Part shown: positions 33,725 to 41,708 of the stretch, piece by piece | How the letters are laid out: every line of letters starts with the position of its first letter | Position numbering within the stretch: the first letter of the stretch is position 1 | NCBI RefSeq assembly: GCF_032586235.1 | Contig: NZ_JAWHTD010000001.1 | Coordinates: 124,001-188,000, forward strand | DNA: 64,000 nucleotides | From: Aestuariicoccus sp032586235 | Lineage (GTDB): Bacteria > Pseudomonadota > Alphaproteobacteria > Rhodobacterales > Rhodobacteraceae | Direction: 5' to 3' | Notes under the pieces: generated by a model | The model's database searches: none | Told to the model about the DNA's origin: nothing | What the model saw: the letters and a program-made list of their open reading frames with translations, nothing else | Program-made: the position numbers and the translations under genes

Positions 33725-35056
33725 CTAAAGCTCGCGCCCCGCCGTCCATTCTCCCCAGCGCAGGCGCGCCGCAGCTCCGGCCCGTATCAGCGGGCGGGGC
33801 GGCAGGCGGGCCGGGGGCGCGGCGGCCAGCGCGCGGCTCAGCGCCGGGCTGCCGACGCCCGCCGCCGCCTCTGCCGCCAACAGCCCCGCCAGCGTGCCCT
33901 TGGCGGTGCCCAGCCCGTTCTGGCAGCAGGCCGACCACAGCCCGGGTTCCAGCGCGCCGATCACCTGCACGTTGTTGCGGCTCAGGCAGAGCCTGCCGCC
34001 CCAGCGATACTCCATTCCCACACCCGCCAGCATGGGAAACCGCGCCGCGAAGGACCGGTCGTGCGCCCGGCAGATCCGCGCCAGCCGGGCGTCGGACACC
34101 TCAAGACCGGGCTCATAGGTGAACCTGTTGCGGACCACGATCCGGTCACCGCCGGTGCCGGAAATACGCCGCACCGTGGTGCCCAGCGGATCGGCCGGGG
34201 TCAGCCCCCAGACCGGCGCGCCGCCCAGGTGCTTGGTCTCGTCCGCGGTCAGCGCTCGGGTCATCGAGGCATAGGTGAACACATGCATCAGCCGCCCGCG
34301 CATGTGGCCGAAGCGTTCCAGATGCCCGTTGACCGCCAGGATCACACGCGGCGCGGTGACCGATCCGCGCGGGGTGGTGGCGACCCAATCGCCCTTCCGC
34401 TCCAGCGCGGTGACGGGGCTGAGTTCGTGAATCGCGATGCGGTTCGAACGCAGCCCCCGCGCCACCCCGCGCACGAAAAGCGCGGGCTGGATCATGGCGG
34501 TACCGGGGGTGAAAAGCCCCTCCCGGTAAAAGCGCGTGCCGGTCAGCGTGTGCATGTCGGCGGCGTCGAGCCGCTCGCAAGGTTCGCCCAGGGCCGCGAG
34601 GTGCCGCGCGAAATCTGCGTTGTGCCGGGCGCCCTTCGCGGTCGCCGCGGCATTGATCTTGCCGGTCCGGGCAAAACCTTCGGGGCCGATGTCAAAAGCC
34701 TCGGCCATCCTGGCGGCAAAGGCGATGGCGTGGCGGTTGTCGGCGATCTGTGCAAGGTCGGCCTCAACCGCGCCGGCGTAATTCTCGGACGCCAGGTCGT
34801 GCGGCAGGTCTATCATGAAACCCGAATTACGCCCCGCCGGTCCGTCCGCCACCCGATGCGCCTCGAGCACCGCGATCCGGTCGCCGGGGCAAAGCTGCGA
34901 CAGCCGTCGTGCCGCCGCCAGCCCGGCAAAGCCCGCGCCGATCACCAGCCAGTCGGCAGTGGCGGCGCGCTCGAGCGGGGTCGGCGGATCGGGGTCGGGC
35001 AAGAGCCGCGCCCAGCCCGCGGGGCCCGGATCGACCGGCGGCCTGATCCCGCGCAT
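33725..35056 (-). CDS. FAD-dependent oxidoreductase (DAO family)
   Basis: The 443-residue flavoprotein has the FAD-binding motif DWLVIGAGFAGLAAARRLSQ (about residues 35-54), then GPAGRNSGFMIDLPHDL, which corresponds to the flavin-contact loop of PuuB/DadA-type amine oxidases. It ends with GLGTAKGTLAGLLAAE, the C-terminal dinucleotide contact. It would oxidise a secondary or primary amine to an imine, which breaks down to an aldehyde or keto acid. It lies 2 bases after the MttB-family gene in a minus-strand operon with a PuuC-like aldehyde dehydrogenase. The ATG at 35056 fits the gene spacing. Substrate: probably an N-methyl amino acid or amine, by context. Confidence 0.78.
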   Translation of the reverse strand: MRGIRPPVDPGPAGWARLLPDPDPPTPLERAATADWLVIGAGFAGLAAARRLSQLCPGDRIAVLEAHRVADGPAGRNSGFMIDLPHDLASENYAGAVEADLAQIADNRHAIAFAARMAEAFDIGPEGFARTGKINAAATAKGARHNADFARHLAALGEPCERLDAADMHTLTGTRFYREGLFTPGTAMIQPALFVRGVARGLRSNRIAIHELSPVTALERKGDWVATTPRGSVTAPRVILAVNGHLERFGHMRGRLMHVFTYASMTRALTADETKHLGGAPVWGLTPADPLGTTVRRISGTGGDRIVVRNRFTYEPGLEVSDARLARICRAHDRSFAARFPMLAGVGMEYRWGGRLCLSRNNVQVIGALEPGLWSACCQNGLGTAKGTLAGLLAAEAAAGVGSPALSRALAAAPPARLPPRPLIRAGAAARLRWGEWTAGREL

Positions 35057-35058
35057 GT

Positions 35059-36609
35059 TCAATACTCCTGATTGAGCGCATCCGCCGCCGGGATCTCGCG
35101 CTCGCGCCGGGCGATGAAATCGCGCAGCGCCTCGTCCACGGCCGGGTCCAGCCCGGGTTCCTCGTAGGACCGCAGCAGCGTGCGGGCGTGGGTCAGCGCG
35201 CGTTCGGTGATCTCGACCGATCCTTCGGCCTGCCATTGCTCGATAGAGTTGTTGTCGAAGAGCTCGGGCATGAAGAACGCCCGCTGGAAGTTTTCCAGCG
35301 TGTGCGGATGGCCCAGGTAATGCCCGCCGGGGCCCACGTCGCGCACCGCCTGAAGGCCCTCTTCGAAATCGTCCCAGCGGATGCCTTCGGCCATGCGGTA
35401 GCCCATCGCGCACATCTCTGCATCGACGACGAACTTGGCCATCGAGCAATGCATCCCCGCCTCGTTCCAGCCCGCCGAATGCCAAATATAATTGGCCCCC
35501 GCCATCAGCACCGCATTCAGCGTCATGGCCGATTCGTAACCCGCCTGCGCGTCAAATGTCTTGGCCCCGCCCAGCGTGTTCGAGGACCGCCACGGCACGC
35601 CGTAGAACCGCGCCATCTGGCCGATCATGAAGTTCATCAGGCTTATCTCGGGCGTGCCGGCCATCGGCGCGCCGGATTTCATCGACACCGTCGACAGGTA
35701 ATGGCCGTAGATCGCGGGCGCGCCGCGCCGCACCACCTGGGTATAGGCCAGCGCGCTCAGCGCCTCGGCATTGAGCTGCGCCACCGCGGGTGCGACCGAC
35801 GCGGGCGTGTTGGCCCCGCCCAGCACGAAGGGCGAGCACAGCACCGGCTGGTTGCGGCGCGAAAAGGCGCGCAGCGCGCCCAGCATCGTCTCGTCCCAGA
35901 CCAGCGGCGAATTGCCGTTTATGTTGCCGGTGCAGACGGCGTGCGTCTCCATAAACTCCGCCCCGAAAAGCAGCGCGCACATCTCCATCACGTCCTCGGC
36001 GTTCTTCGGGCTGGTGGTCATGCCCATGAAGGTCTTGTCGGAATGTTTGATCGACGAATAGGTGATGCGCAGATGCCGCTGACTGATCGGGTGATCGTAG
36101 GGTTCGACGATGTGATGGGCCGAGGAATGCAGGCTGGGCAGCATGTGGCTCAGCTTGTGGAAATCGGCCAGATCCGCCAGCGTCGGATTGCGCCGTACGT
36201 CGTTCAGATCGCGCAGGAACGGCGCGCCGGTCATCGGCACAAAGATGCTGTGATCGTTGCCGAAAGGCAGGTTATTGGCCGGGTTGCGCGCGTGGTAGGT
36301 GAAGGACGCGGGGATCGTCGCGATCAGCTCGCGCACCAGCCAACGGTCCAGGTGAACCCGCTCGCCGCGCACATCCGCGCCCGCGCGGCGCCAGTCCTGC
36401 AGCGCGATCGCGTCGCGAAAGACGACGCCCACATCCTCCAGAATGGCCATCGAAGCGCCGTCGATGCGGGCGATCTGGCCCGCGTCCATCGGCTCGACCA
36501 GCGGCAGCCTGCGCCGCAGCGCGGGCAGCATCGTGATATCGCGGGTTTGGCGCTGGGCCTTGCGCGCGCCCCGTCCGCGGCGGGCGGGTCCGATGGCGGC
36601 GACGGTCAC
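35059..36609 (-). CDS. Trimethylamine methyltransferase (MttB) family protein, non-pyrrolysine type
   Basis: The 516-residue protein matches the MttB/COG5598 superfamily throughout: MAILEDVGVVFRD, FTYHARNPANNLPFG, GAPMAGTPEISLMNFMIGQMA and AGWNEAGMHCSMAKFVVDAEM. The true trimethylamine enzymes of methanogens read an internal UAG as pyrrolysine. This one runs uninterrupted, so it belongs with the non-Pyl members that demethylate quaternary amines such as glycine betaine, proline betaine or carnitine. Those enzymes pass the methyl group to a corrinoid protein, but no corrinoid protein gene is visible in this operon. It overlaps the ProC-like gene by 4 bases. Confidence 0.85.
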   Translation of the reverse strand: MTVAAIGPARRGRGARKAQRQTRDITMLPALRRRLPLVEPMDAGQIARIDGASMAILEDVGVVFRDAIALQDWRRAGADVRGERVHLDRWLVRELIATIPASFTYHARNPANNLPFGNDHSIFVPMTGAPFLRDLNDVRRNPTLADLADFHKLSHMLPSLHSSAHHIVEPYDHPISQRHLRITYSSIKHSDKTFMGMTTSPKNAEDVMEMCALLFGAEFMETHAVCTGNINGNSPLVWDETMLGALRAFSRRNQPVLCSPFVLGGANTPASVAPAVAQLNAEALSALAYTQVVRRGAPAIYGHYLSTVSMKSGAPMAGTPEISLMNFMIGQMARFYGVPWRSSNTLGGAKTFDAQAGYESAMTLNAVLMAGANYIWHSAGWNEAGMHCSMAKFVVDAEMCAMGYRMAEGIRWDDFEEGLQAVRDVGPGGHYLGHPHTLENFQRAFFMPELFDNNSIEQWQAEGSVEITERALTHARTLLRSYEEPGLDPAVDEALRDFIARREREIPAADALNQEY

Positions 36610-37370
36610 GGCTTGCGCTCCATACTTGCGGCGATGCGTTCGAGGATGCCCGGCAGGGGTGCCAGGCTCCCGGCCTCTGTCAGCCCGTCGACCATCTGCC
36701 GGTTAAGGGTGTTTGGCGTGGCCAGTGCGGCCTTTTCAGACGCCAGCTGGCCCGCGGCGGATTTCGGCAGGTTGGTGAGCACGCCGGACACCAGGTTGGC
36801 GACGTAGACCTCTGCGGCATCCGCGTCGCCGGTTCTGTCCGCCAGCCAGCCGCTGGCCTCCTCCAGCATCGCCAGCACGCCCGACACGAGGGCCGAGGCG
36901 GCGAAGAGGCTGGCAAGTGCGGCTTCCTCCGCCAGAGGCAGAACGGGGTTGTCGTCGCCAAAGAGCGCCTGCAGCGCCGCCGGGTCGCCCGCCACCGGCA
37001 ACGGGCAGCCGCCCGCTTCGATGAAGCCGTAGGGAATGGTCGCGCCGATCCGCGTGACCGGGGCGCAGGCGGCGGCGATCTCGGCCAGGGTCGGTCCCGC
37101 CATGACAGAGACGATCCGCTGGTCCTCGCGCCAGGTCAGGCCGTCGAGCGCCGCACCCCAGACCGCCGGGCGCAGGCAGAGGAACACCGTCTCTGACGCG
37201 TCGATCACGCCCTGATTGGGCGCAACGTCGATGCCCAGCCCGGCCTCCACGAGGGTCGCCGCAACCGTGGCGTTGCGGTCCGACACCGTGACCCTGTGGC
37301 CCTTGCGCACCAGCGCCCGCGCCATCGGCGCGGCGATATGGCCGGTGCCGATGAAGCCGACGGCGGTCAT
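36606..37370 (-). CDS. ProC-like NAD(P)-dependent reductase
   Basis: The 254-residue protein has a Rossmann fold start VGFIGTGHIAAPMARALVRKGHRVTVSDR. A C-terminal helical domain resembles pyrroline-5-carboxylate reductase dimerisation (ETVFLCLRPAVW, AGPTLAEIAAACAPVTRIGATIP, GVLTNLPKSAAGQLASEKAAL). It could reduce a cyclic imine such as pyrroline carboxylate, which would fit a proline-betaine or hydroxyproline-type pathway. It is coupled to MttB by a 4-base overlap and follows the aldehyde dehydrogenase by 37 bases. True housekeeping ProC is usually about 270 residues. Confidence 0.7.
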   Translation of the reverse strand: MTAVGFIGTGHIAAPMARALVRKGHRVTVSDRNATVAATLVEAGLGIDVAPNQGVIDASETVFLCLRPAVWGAALDGLTWREDQRIVSVMAGPTLAEIAAACAPVTRIGATIPYGFIEAGGCPLPVAGDPAALQALFGDDNPVLPLAEEAALASLFAASALVSGVLAMLEEASGWLADRTGDADAAEVYVANLVSGVLTNLPKSAAGQLASEKAALATPNTLNRQMVDGLTEAGSLAPLPGILERIAASMERKP

Positions 37371-37407
37371 GACGCGCCCCCGGCTACGGGGCCTGTTCCG
37401 CGCGCCC

Positions 37408-38898
37408 TCATCCGACCCGGTCCCCGTCGCGCGGATCGCTCAGATCGACCCAGATCGTCTTGAGCTCGGTGTATTGGTCATGGGCGTGCAACCCGTTGTC
37501 GCGCCCGCCGAAACCCGACTGGCGGTAGCCGCCGAAGGGCGTTGTGATGTCGCCCTCGCCGTAGCAATTGACCGTCACCGTGCCGGCCCGGATCGCCCGC
37601 GCGGCGCGCAGGGCGGAACGGCCGTTGGCGGAAAACACCGACGCGCTTAACCCATAGGCCGTGTCGTTGGCCAGCTCGATCGCCGCGTCGTCGGTGGCGA
37701 CGGTGATCACGCTCAGCACCGGGCCAAAGATTTCGTCCCGGGCGCGGGGTTCGTCGGCGGCGATCTCGTAGATCGTCGGGGGCAGGAAGGGCCCGTCCAT
37801 CTCGCCCCCGGCCAGCGCGTGGCCGCTCAAAAAGCCCCGGACTTTGGCGCAATGCGCCCCGGACACCAGCGCGCCGATGTGGTTGGCGGGGTCGAGAGGG
37901 TCGCCCGTGCGCCAGTCGCGCAGCCGCGCCGTTATGCGCGCCAGCAGCGCATCCTTCACGTCGCGGTGCACGATCAGCCGTGAGGTGGCCGAGCAATTCT
38001 GCCCGGCGTTCCAGAACGCGCCGTTGACCACATGTTCGGCGACGTGATCGAGGTTCTCGGCATCCGACAGCACCACCGCCGGGTTCTTGCCGCCGCATTC
38101 CAGCACCACCTTCTTGAGGTTGCTGTCGGCGGCATAGCGCAGGAACCGGCGGCCGGTTTCGGTCGAGCCGGTAAAGCTGACCATGTCCACGTCCATGTGC
38201 CGTCCCAGCGGCTCGCCCACCGACGGCCCATCGCCGGGCAGCACCTGCAACACACCGCGCGGCAGGCCCGCCTCATGCGCCAGTTCGGCGACCCTGAGCG
38301 CGGTCAACGAGGTCTCCTCGGCCGGTTTCACGATCACCGAACAGCCCGCCGCCAGCGCCGGGCCGATCTTCCAGGCCAGCATCAAGAGCGGGAAGTTCCA
38401 AGGCAGGATCGCGGCCACGACGCCGATGGGCTCGCGGACGATCATCGCCATGGCGCCGTCGCCCACGGGCGCGGTCTGGTCATAGATCTTGTCGGCGGCC
38501 TCGGCGTGCCACCTGATGCAATGGATCGCCTCGGGCAGGTCGATCAATTCGCAGTCGCGGATTGGCTTGCCCGCATCGAGGCTCTCCATGACCGCCAGGT
38601 CGCGGCGGTGGCGGGTCATCAGCTTGCAGAGCCGGATCAACACGTCCTTGCGCGCCGTAGGGTGCGTGGTCCTCCACGCACCGCTGTCGAAGGCCGTGCG
38701 GGCCCGCGCGACGGCCAGGTCGACGTCTGCCGCGCTGGCGGTCGACAGCTCGGTCACCACGTCCCCGGTGGCGGGGTTCAGCACCGGCATCGCCGGGCCG
38801 CTGCCGGTCCGGAACCGGCCGTCGATGAAGGGCGCGCGGGGCAGGTCGAGCCCGGCGGCGATGGCGGCATATTCGGCGCGGGTCAGCAGGTCTGTCAT
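37408..38898 (-). CDS. Aldehyde dehydrogenase, PuuC-like
   Basis: The 496-residue enzyme has Asn168 (PWNFPLL), the general base Glu267 (LECGGKNP) and nucleophile Cys302 (NAGQNCSATSRL), all required for catalysis. Long stretches such as AMIVREPIGVVAAILPWNFP and the ending TTPFGGYRQSGFGGRDNGLHAHDQYTELKTIW resemble E. coli PuuC (gamma-glutamyl-gamma-aminobutyraldehyde dehydrogenase). It would oxidise an amino-aldehyde produced by the FAD oxidase in the same operon. The ATG at 38898 follows the family N-terminus. A palindromic element (38912-38930) lies just upstream. Confidence 0.87.
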   Translation of the reverse strand: MTDLLTRAEYAAIAAGLDLPRAPFIDGRFRTGSGPAMPVLNPATGDVVTELSTASAADVDLAVARARTAFDSGAWRTTHPTARKDVLIRLCKLMTRHRRDLAVMESLDAGKPIRDCELIDLPEAIHCIRWHAEAADKIYDQTAPVGDGAMAMIVREPIGVVAAILPWNFPLLMLAWKIGPALAAGCSVIVKPAEETSLTALRVAELAHEAGLPRGVLQVLPGDGPSVGEPLGRHMDVDMVSFTGSTETGRRFLRYAADSNLKKVVLECGGKNPAVVLSDAENLDHVAEHVVNGAFWNAGQNCSATSRLIVHRDVKDALLARITARLRDWRTGDPLDPANHIGALVSGAHCAKVRGFLSGHALAGGEMDGPFLPPTIYEIAADEPRARDEIFGPVLSVITVATDDAAIELANDTAYGLSASVFSANGRSALRAARAIRAGTVTVNCYGEGDITTPFGGYRQSGFGGRDNGLHAHDQYTELKTIWVDLSDPRDGDRVG

Positions 38899-38911
38899 GC
38901 GGTTTCTCCCA

Positions 38912-38930
38912 CCCCGGAGCTGATCCGGGG
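38912..38930. repeat. Small GC palindrome (CCCCGGA-N5-TCCGGGG)
   Basis: CCCCGGA (38912-38918) and TCCGGGG (38924-38930) are perfect complements. It lies between the DapA-family and aldehyde dehydrogenase genes, in the same class as the larger palindromes at 41686-41708, 47076-47098 and 56574-56637. Small intergenic hairpin with unknown role. Confidence 0.55.
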
Positions 38931-38992
38931 CCTCAAGGAAGGGGCAGAGGTCCCGACGCGGGGGCCGGGAAAGCGAAGGCGGCAAACCAAGG

Positions 38993-39901
38993 TCATGGCA
39001 ACGCCCCCGGGATCGCGGCGATGGCGCGGTTCATCGTGCCGATCACCTCGGCCAGCTCGCGCCGCGCCTCCTTGGTCAGTGGCTGCAACGGCCTGCGCGG
39101 CGGGCCCGCGTCGATGCCGCGCAGGCTCAGCCCGAACTTGATCGACTGCACGAAGGCCCCGCCCTGTTCCAGCACCCGCATCAGCGGCAACATCGCCGAC
39201 ATGATCGCGCGGCCCCGGGCGAAATCGCCGTCGAGCGCGCAGGCGCGGTAGAGCGCGATATGCGCCTCGGGCGCGAAATTCGACCCCGCGCAGACCCAGG
39301 ACCGCGCGCCCCAGGCAAAGAACTCCAGCGCCTGGTCGTCCATCCCGCAGCTCAGCGCGATATGCGGATAATCGCGCGCCAGCATGTGCAGCCGGTTCGG
39401 ATCGCCCGAGCTTTCCTTGATAGCGCAGAAATTCGGGCTGCGCCCCAGCCGGTCGAGGCAGTCCTCATCCATGTTCACCGACATCCGCCCGGGGTAGTTA
39501 TACAGCATCACCGGCAGGTTCGCCGCCCGGTCCACCGCCAGCGCATGCAGCGCGATCTCGCGGCCCGTGGGATAGGCATAGGGCGGCGTGGCCACCAGCA
39601 GCGCATCCGCCCCGGCGGCCTTCGCGGCCTGGGCATAGATCACGCTGTCCTCGGTCCGGATCGCGCCGGTGCCCACGATCATCGGCACACGGCCCGCGAT
39701 CAGCTTTGCCACGCGGTCCATCATGTCGATCCGTTCGTCACCGGTCTGGGCGTAGTATTCGCCGGTCGTACCGGCGACGATGATGCCATGCACCCCCGCA
39801 CCGACCAGCAGCTCGACGGTTTCGGCCAGTGCGTCCTCGTTCAGCGTGAAATCCGCATGATAGGGGGTCACCAGCGGGGTATAGATGCCCTCAAAGCGCA
39901 T
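38993..39901 (-). CDS. Dihydrodipicolinate synthase (DapA)-family aldolase/dehydratase
   Basis: The 302-residue protein has the class I aldolase fold of DapA: GIIVAGTTGEYYAQTGDER (the GTTGE carboxylate loop), Tyr134 in LYNYPGR and Schiff-base Lys162 in FCAIKESSGD. Family members include 2-keto-3-deoxy acid dehydratases and pyrroline-4-hydroxy-2-carboxylate deaminase of hydroxyproline catabolism. It is the first structural gene after the GntR regulator, 10 bases from the latter's end. With a ProC-like reductase and an aldehyde dehydrogenase in the same operon, a proline- or hydroxyproline-like catabolic role is possible but unproven. Lysine biosynthesis is less likely. Confidence 0.82.
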   Translation of the reverse strand: MRFEGIYTPLVTPYHADFTLNEDALAETVELLVGAGVHGIIVAGTTGEYYAQTGDERIDMMDRVAKLIAGRVPMIVGTGAIRTEDSVIYAQAAKAAGADALLVATPPYAYPTGREIALHALAVDRAANLPVMLYNYPGRMSVNMDEDCLDRLGRSPNFCAIKESSGDPNRLHMLARDYPHIALSCGMDDQALEFFAWGARSWVCAGSNFAPEAHIALYRACALDGDFARGRAIMSAMLPLMRVLEQGGAFVQSIKFGLSLRGIDAGPPRRPLQPLTKEARRELAEVIGTMNRAIAAIPGALP

Positions 39902-40595
39902 GTTTCCGGTCCTTGAACGACAGCACGTCGACGGGCAGCGGATCGGGGCGGACGAACCGCTCCAGCCGGTCGCGCGACAGGTCCCAGTGCTGCAGGGTCA
40001 ATTCGATGGCCAGCGCGCCCTCTCGCGCCTCGATGGCGGCGATGATGGCGTCGTGCTGTTCCGAGGCCTTGGCGATCAGCGCCTTTTCGGTGTCCGAAGC
40101 GGGCCGGTAGAACGTCTGGCTGAGCCGCGTATGGTCGATCAGCAAACGCTCCATCGCCGCCGCCAGATAGGGGTTGCTGGCCATGTCCACGGTGATCGCG
40201 TGGAACCGGTGGTTGGCCAGCGCGATCTGGTTAGGATCGGCGGCGCGTGTGGCGGCGGCAAAGGCGCGCTGCGCCGCTTTCAGCGCGTCGAGTTGCGCCG
40301 TGGTGCGATTCTCGGCCGCCAGCCGGGCCACATTGGCATAGACCATCGGCGCGGTCTGAAAGAAGGTCCGCATCGTGCCGATGTCCATCGACGCCACCTT
40401 GGCCCCGCGATTGCCCGTGATCTGCACAAAGCCTTGACCGGCCAGCCGTTGCAGCACTTCGCGCAGTGGGGTGCGCGAGATGCCGTAACGCTCGGCCAGC
40501 GAACTTTCGTCCAGATCCGATCCCGGTTCGAGATCGGTCGACAGAATGCGGCTGCGCAGGTCTTCGAAACAAAGGTCCTTGGCGGAAGTCGGCAT
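39891..40595 (-). CDS. GntR-family regulator with FCD domain
   Basis: The 234-residue protein has a winged helix at about residues 8-75 (DESSLAERYGISRTPLREVLQRLAGQGFV) and an FCD-type helical domain ending TLQHWDLSRDRLERFV. The ATG at 40595 was chosen because AAAAGGACT lies 6-9 bases upstream and because the upstream in-frame extension runs through the operator. It overlaps the DapA-family gene by 11 bases (39891-39901), so regulator and catabolic genes form one operon. A 25-bp near-perfect palindrome at 40606-40630, 10 bases upstream of the start, is a likely self-operator. Confidence 0.86.
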   Translation of the reverse strand: MPTSAKDLCFEDLRSRILSTDLEPGSDLDESSLAERYGISRTPLREVLQRLAGQGFVQITGNRGAKVASMDIGTMRTFFQTAPMVYANVARLAAENRTTAQLDALKAAQRAFAAATRAADPNQIALANHRFHAITVDMASNPYLAAAMERLLIDHTRLSQTFYRPASDTEKALIAKASEQHDAIIAAIEAREGALAIELTLQHWDLSRDRLERFVRPDPLPVDVLSFKDRKHAL

Positions 40596-40605
40596 GGAGA
40601 GTCCT

Positions 40606-40630
40606 TTTTGTGTACACTGTGTATACAAAA
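40606..40630. promoter_or_regulatory. 25-bp near-perfect palindrome, candidate operator of the adjacent GntR protein
   Basis: The arms TTTTGTGTACAC (40606-40617) and GTGTATACAAAA (40619-40630) flank one central T; 11 of 12 base pairs match, the seventh being a G opposite T. The site lies 10 bases upstream of the GntR ATG (40595) on the minus strand, where binding would block transcription. It differs from the TGGTATACCA sites nearby. Confidence 0.8.
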
Positions 40631-40698
40631 GGGACTCGGAGTCAACTGAGAACAATCCCGGCCCCGTTGACTTGTCGGTGCCTCTGCGACAAGAAAGA

Positions 40699-40710
40699 AT
40701 GGTATACCAT
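40699..40710. promoter_or_regulatory. TGGTATACCA-type operator upstream of 2-hydroxyacid dehydrogenase gene
   Basis: ATGGTATACCAT is a perfect 12-base palindrome, 18 bases before the ATG at 40729. The same core recurs at 45286-45301, 48804-48817, 62319-62330 and 62374-62389, always in an intergenic promoter region, so it is a probable common operator. Here it is close enough to the start to act as a roadblock. Confidence 0.8.
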
Positions 40711-40728
40711 TTTCCGAAAGGGCCTCGC

Positions 40729-41667
40729 ATGACCTCCTCAAACGTATTCGCCATCGGCCCCTTCAACCCCGAGGAACGCGCCGCGCTGCAGGAAACCTTC
40801 GCGCCGGTCTTCCTTTCCGGCCCGGACGAGATCGCCGCGCAAGAGGGCCGCGACGCGGTCAGCGCCGTGGCCTACAAGGGCCATGCGCCCTTCGGCGCGG
40901 CGCAGATGGACCTGCTGCCCGGGCTCGGGATCGTTGCGAATTACGGCGTGGGCTATGACGCGATCGACGTAGCGGCGGCGGATGCGCGCGGGATCAAGGT
41001 GACGAACACGCCCGATGTGCTGAGCGACGACGTGGCGGACCTGGCGGTGGCGATGCTGATCATGCAGGGGCGCCAGATGATCCAGGCCTCCGACTGGGCG
41101 CGGTCGGGCAATTGGGCGGCCAAGGGCGAATACCCGCTCAACCGCAAGATCAGCGGCGGCCGGGCGGGCATCCTCGGGTTGGGCCGCATCGGACGCGAGA
41201 TCGCCGACCGGCTGGCGGCGTTCAAGATGGACATCCACTATTTCGCGCGCTCGGAAAAGGACACGCCCGGCTGGACCTACCATTCCGACCCGGTGTCGCT
41301 GGCCGGGGCCGTGGACTATCTGATCGTCGCCCTGGTGGGTGGGCCCGACACCGCCAATATCGTCAGCGCCGAGGTCCTTGCGGCCCTCGGCCCGCGCGGC
41401 ATCCTGGTGAACATCTCACGCGGGTCCTGCGTGGACGAAGAGGCGTTGATCGCCGCGCTGCAATCGGGCGGGCTGGCGGGCGCGGGGCTGGACGTGTTTC
41501 TGAACGAACCGAACATCGACCCGCGCTTTTACGACCTGCCCAACGTGGTGATCCAGCCGCACCAGGGCTCCGGCACGGTCGAGACCCGCGCCGCCATGGC
41601 CAAGCTGCAACGCGACAATATCGCGGCGCATCTGACCGGCGCGCCCTTGCTGACCCCGGTGAACTGA
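40729..41667 (+). CDS. D-isomer-specific 2-hydroxyacid dehydrogenase
   Basis: The 312-residue enzyme has the NAD motif AGILGLGRIGREIADRLAAFKMD, the Arg of VNISRGSCVDEEALIAAL and the catalytic His of IQPHQGSGTVETR. This is the glyoxylate/hydroxypyruvate reductase branch of the D-2-hydroxyacid dehydrogenases. It would reduce a 2-oxo aldonate or hydroxypyruvate with NAD(P)H; 2-ketogluconate or 2-keto-L-gulonate reductase activity would suit the island. The ATG at 40729 matches the family N-terminus. It is controlled by the operator at 40699-40710 and convergent with the denD-like gene. Confidence 0.83.
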   Translation: MTSSNVFAIGPFNPEERAALQETFAPVFLSGPDEIAAQEGRDAVSAVAYKGHAPFGAAQMDLLPGLGIVANYGVGYDAIDVAAADARGIKVTNTPDVLSDDVADLAVAMLIMQGRQMIQASDWARSGNWAAKGEYPLNRKISGGRAGILGLGRIGREIADRLAAFKMDIHYFARSEKDTPGWTYHSDPVSLAGAVDYLIVALVGGPDTANIVSAEVLAALGPRGILVNISRGSCVDEEALIAALQSGGLAGAGLDVFLNEPNIDPRFYDLPNVVIQPHQGSGTVETRAAMAKLQRDNIAAHLTGAPLLTPVN

Positions 41668-41685
41668 GGCGGGGGCCCGGCAGAG

Positions 41686-41708
41686 GGTCCCGGGTCAAGC
41701 CCGGGGCC
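41686..41708. repeat. Palindromic element between convergent genes
   Basis: GGTCCCGGG (41686-41694) and CCCGGGGCC (41700-41708) pair with one G-T wobble around TCAAG. It overlaps the 3' end of the denD-like gene. Related palindromes lie at 47076-47098 and 56574-56637. Could act as a bidirectional terminator or mRNA 3' end stabiliser. Confidence 0.65.

Noticed and set aside
35059..36609. True pyrrolysine-dependent trimethylamine methyltransferase
   Set aside because: The 516-codon frame contains no internal TAG, so it belongs to the non-pyrrolysine branch.
38993..39901. Lysine-biosynthetic DapA
   Set aside because: It is second in a GntR-controlled catabolic operon with an aldehyde dehydrogenase; biosynthetic DapA is normally unlinked to such genes.
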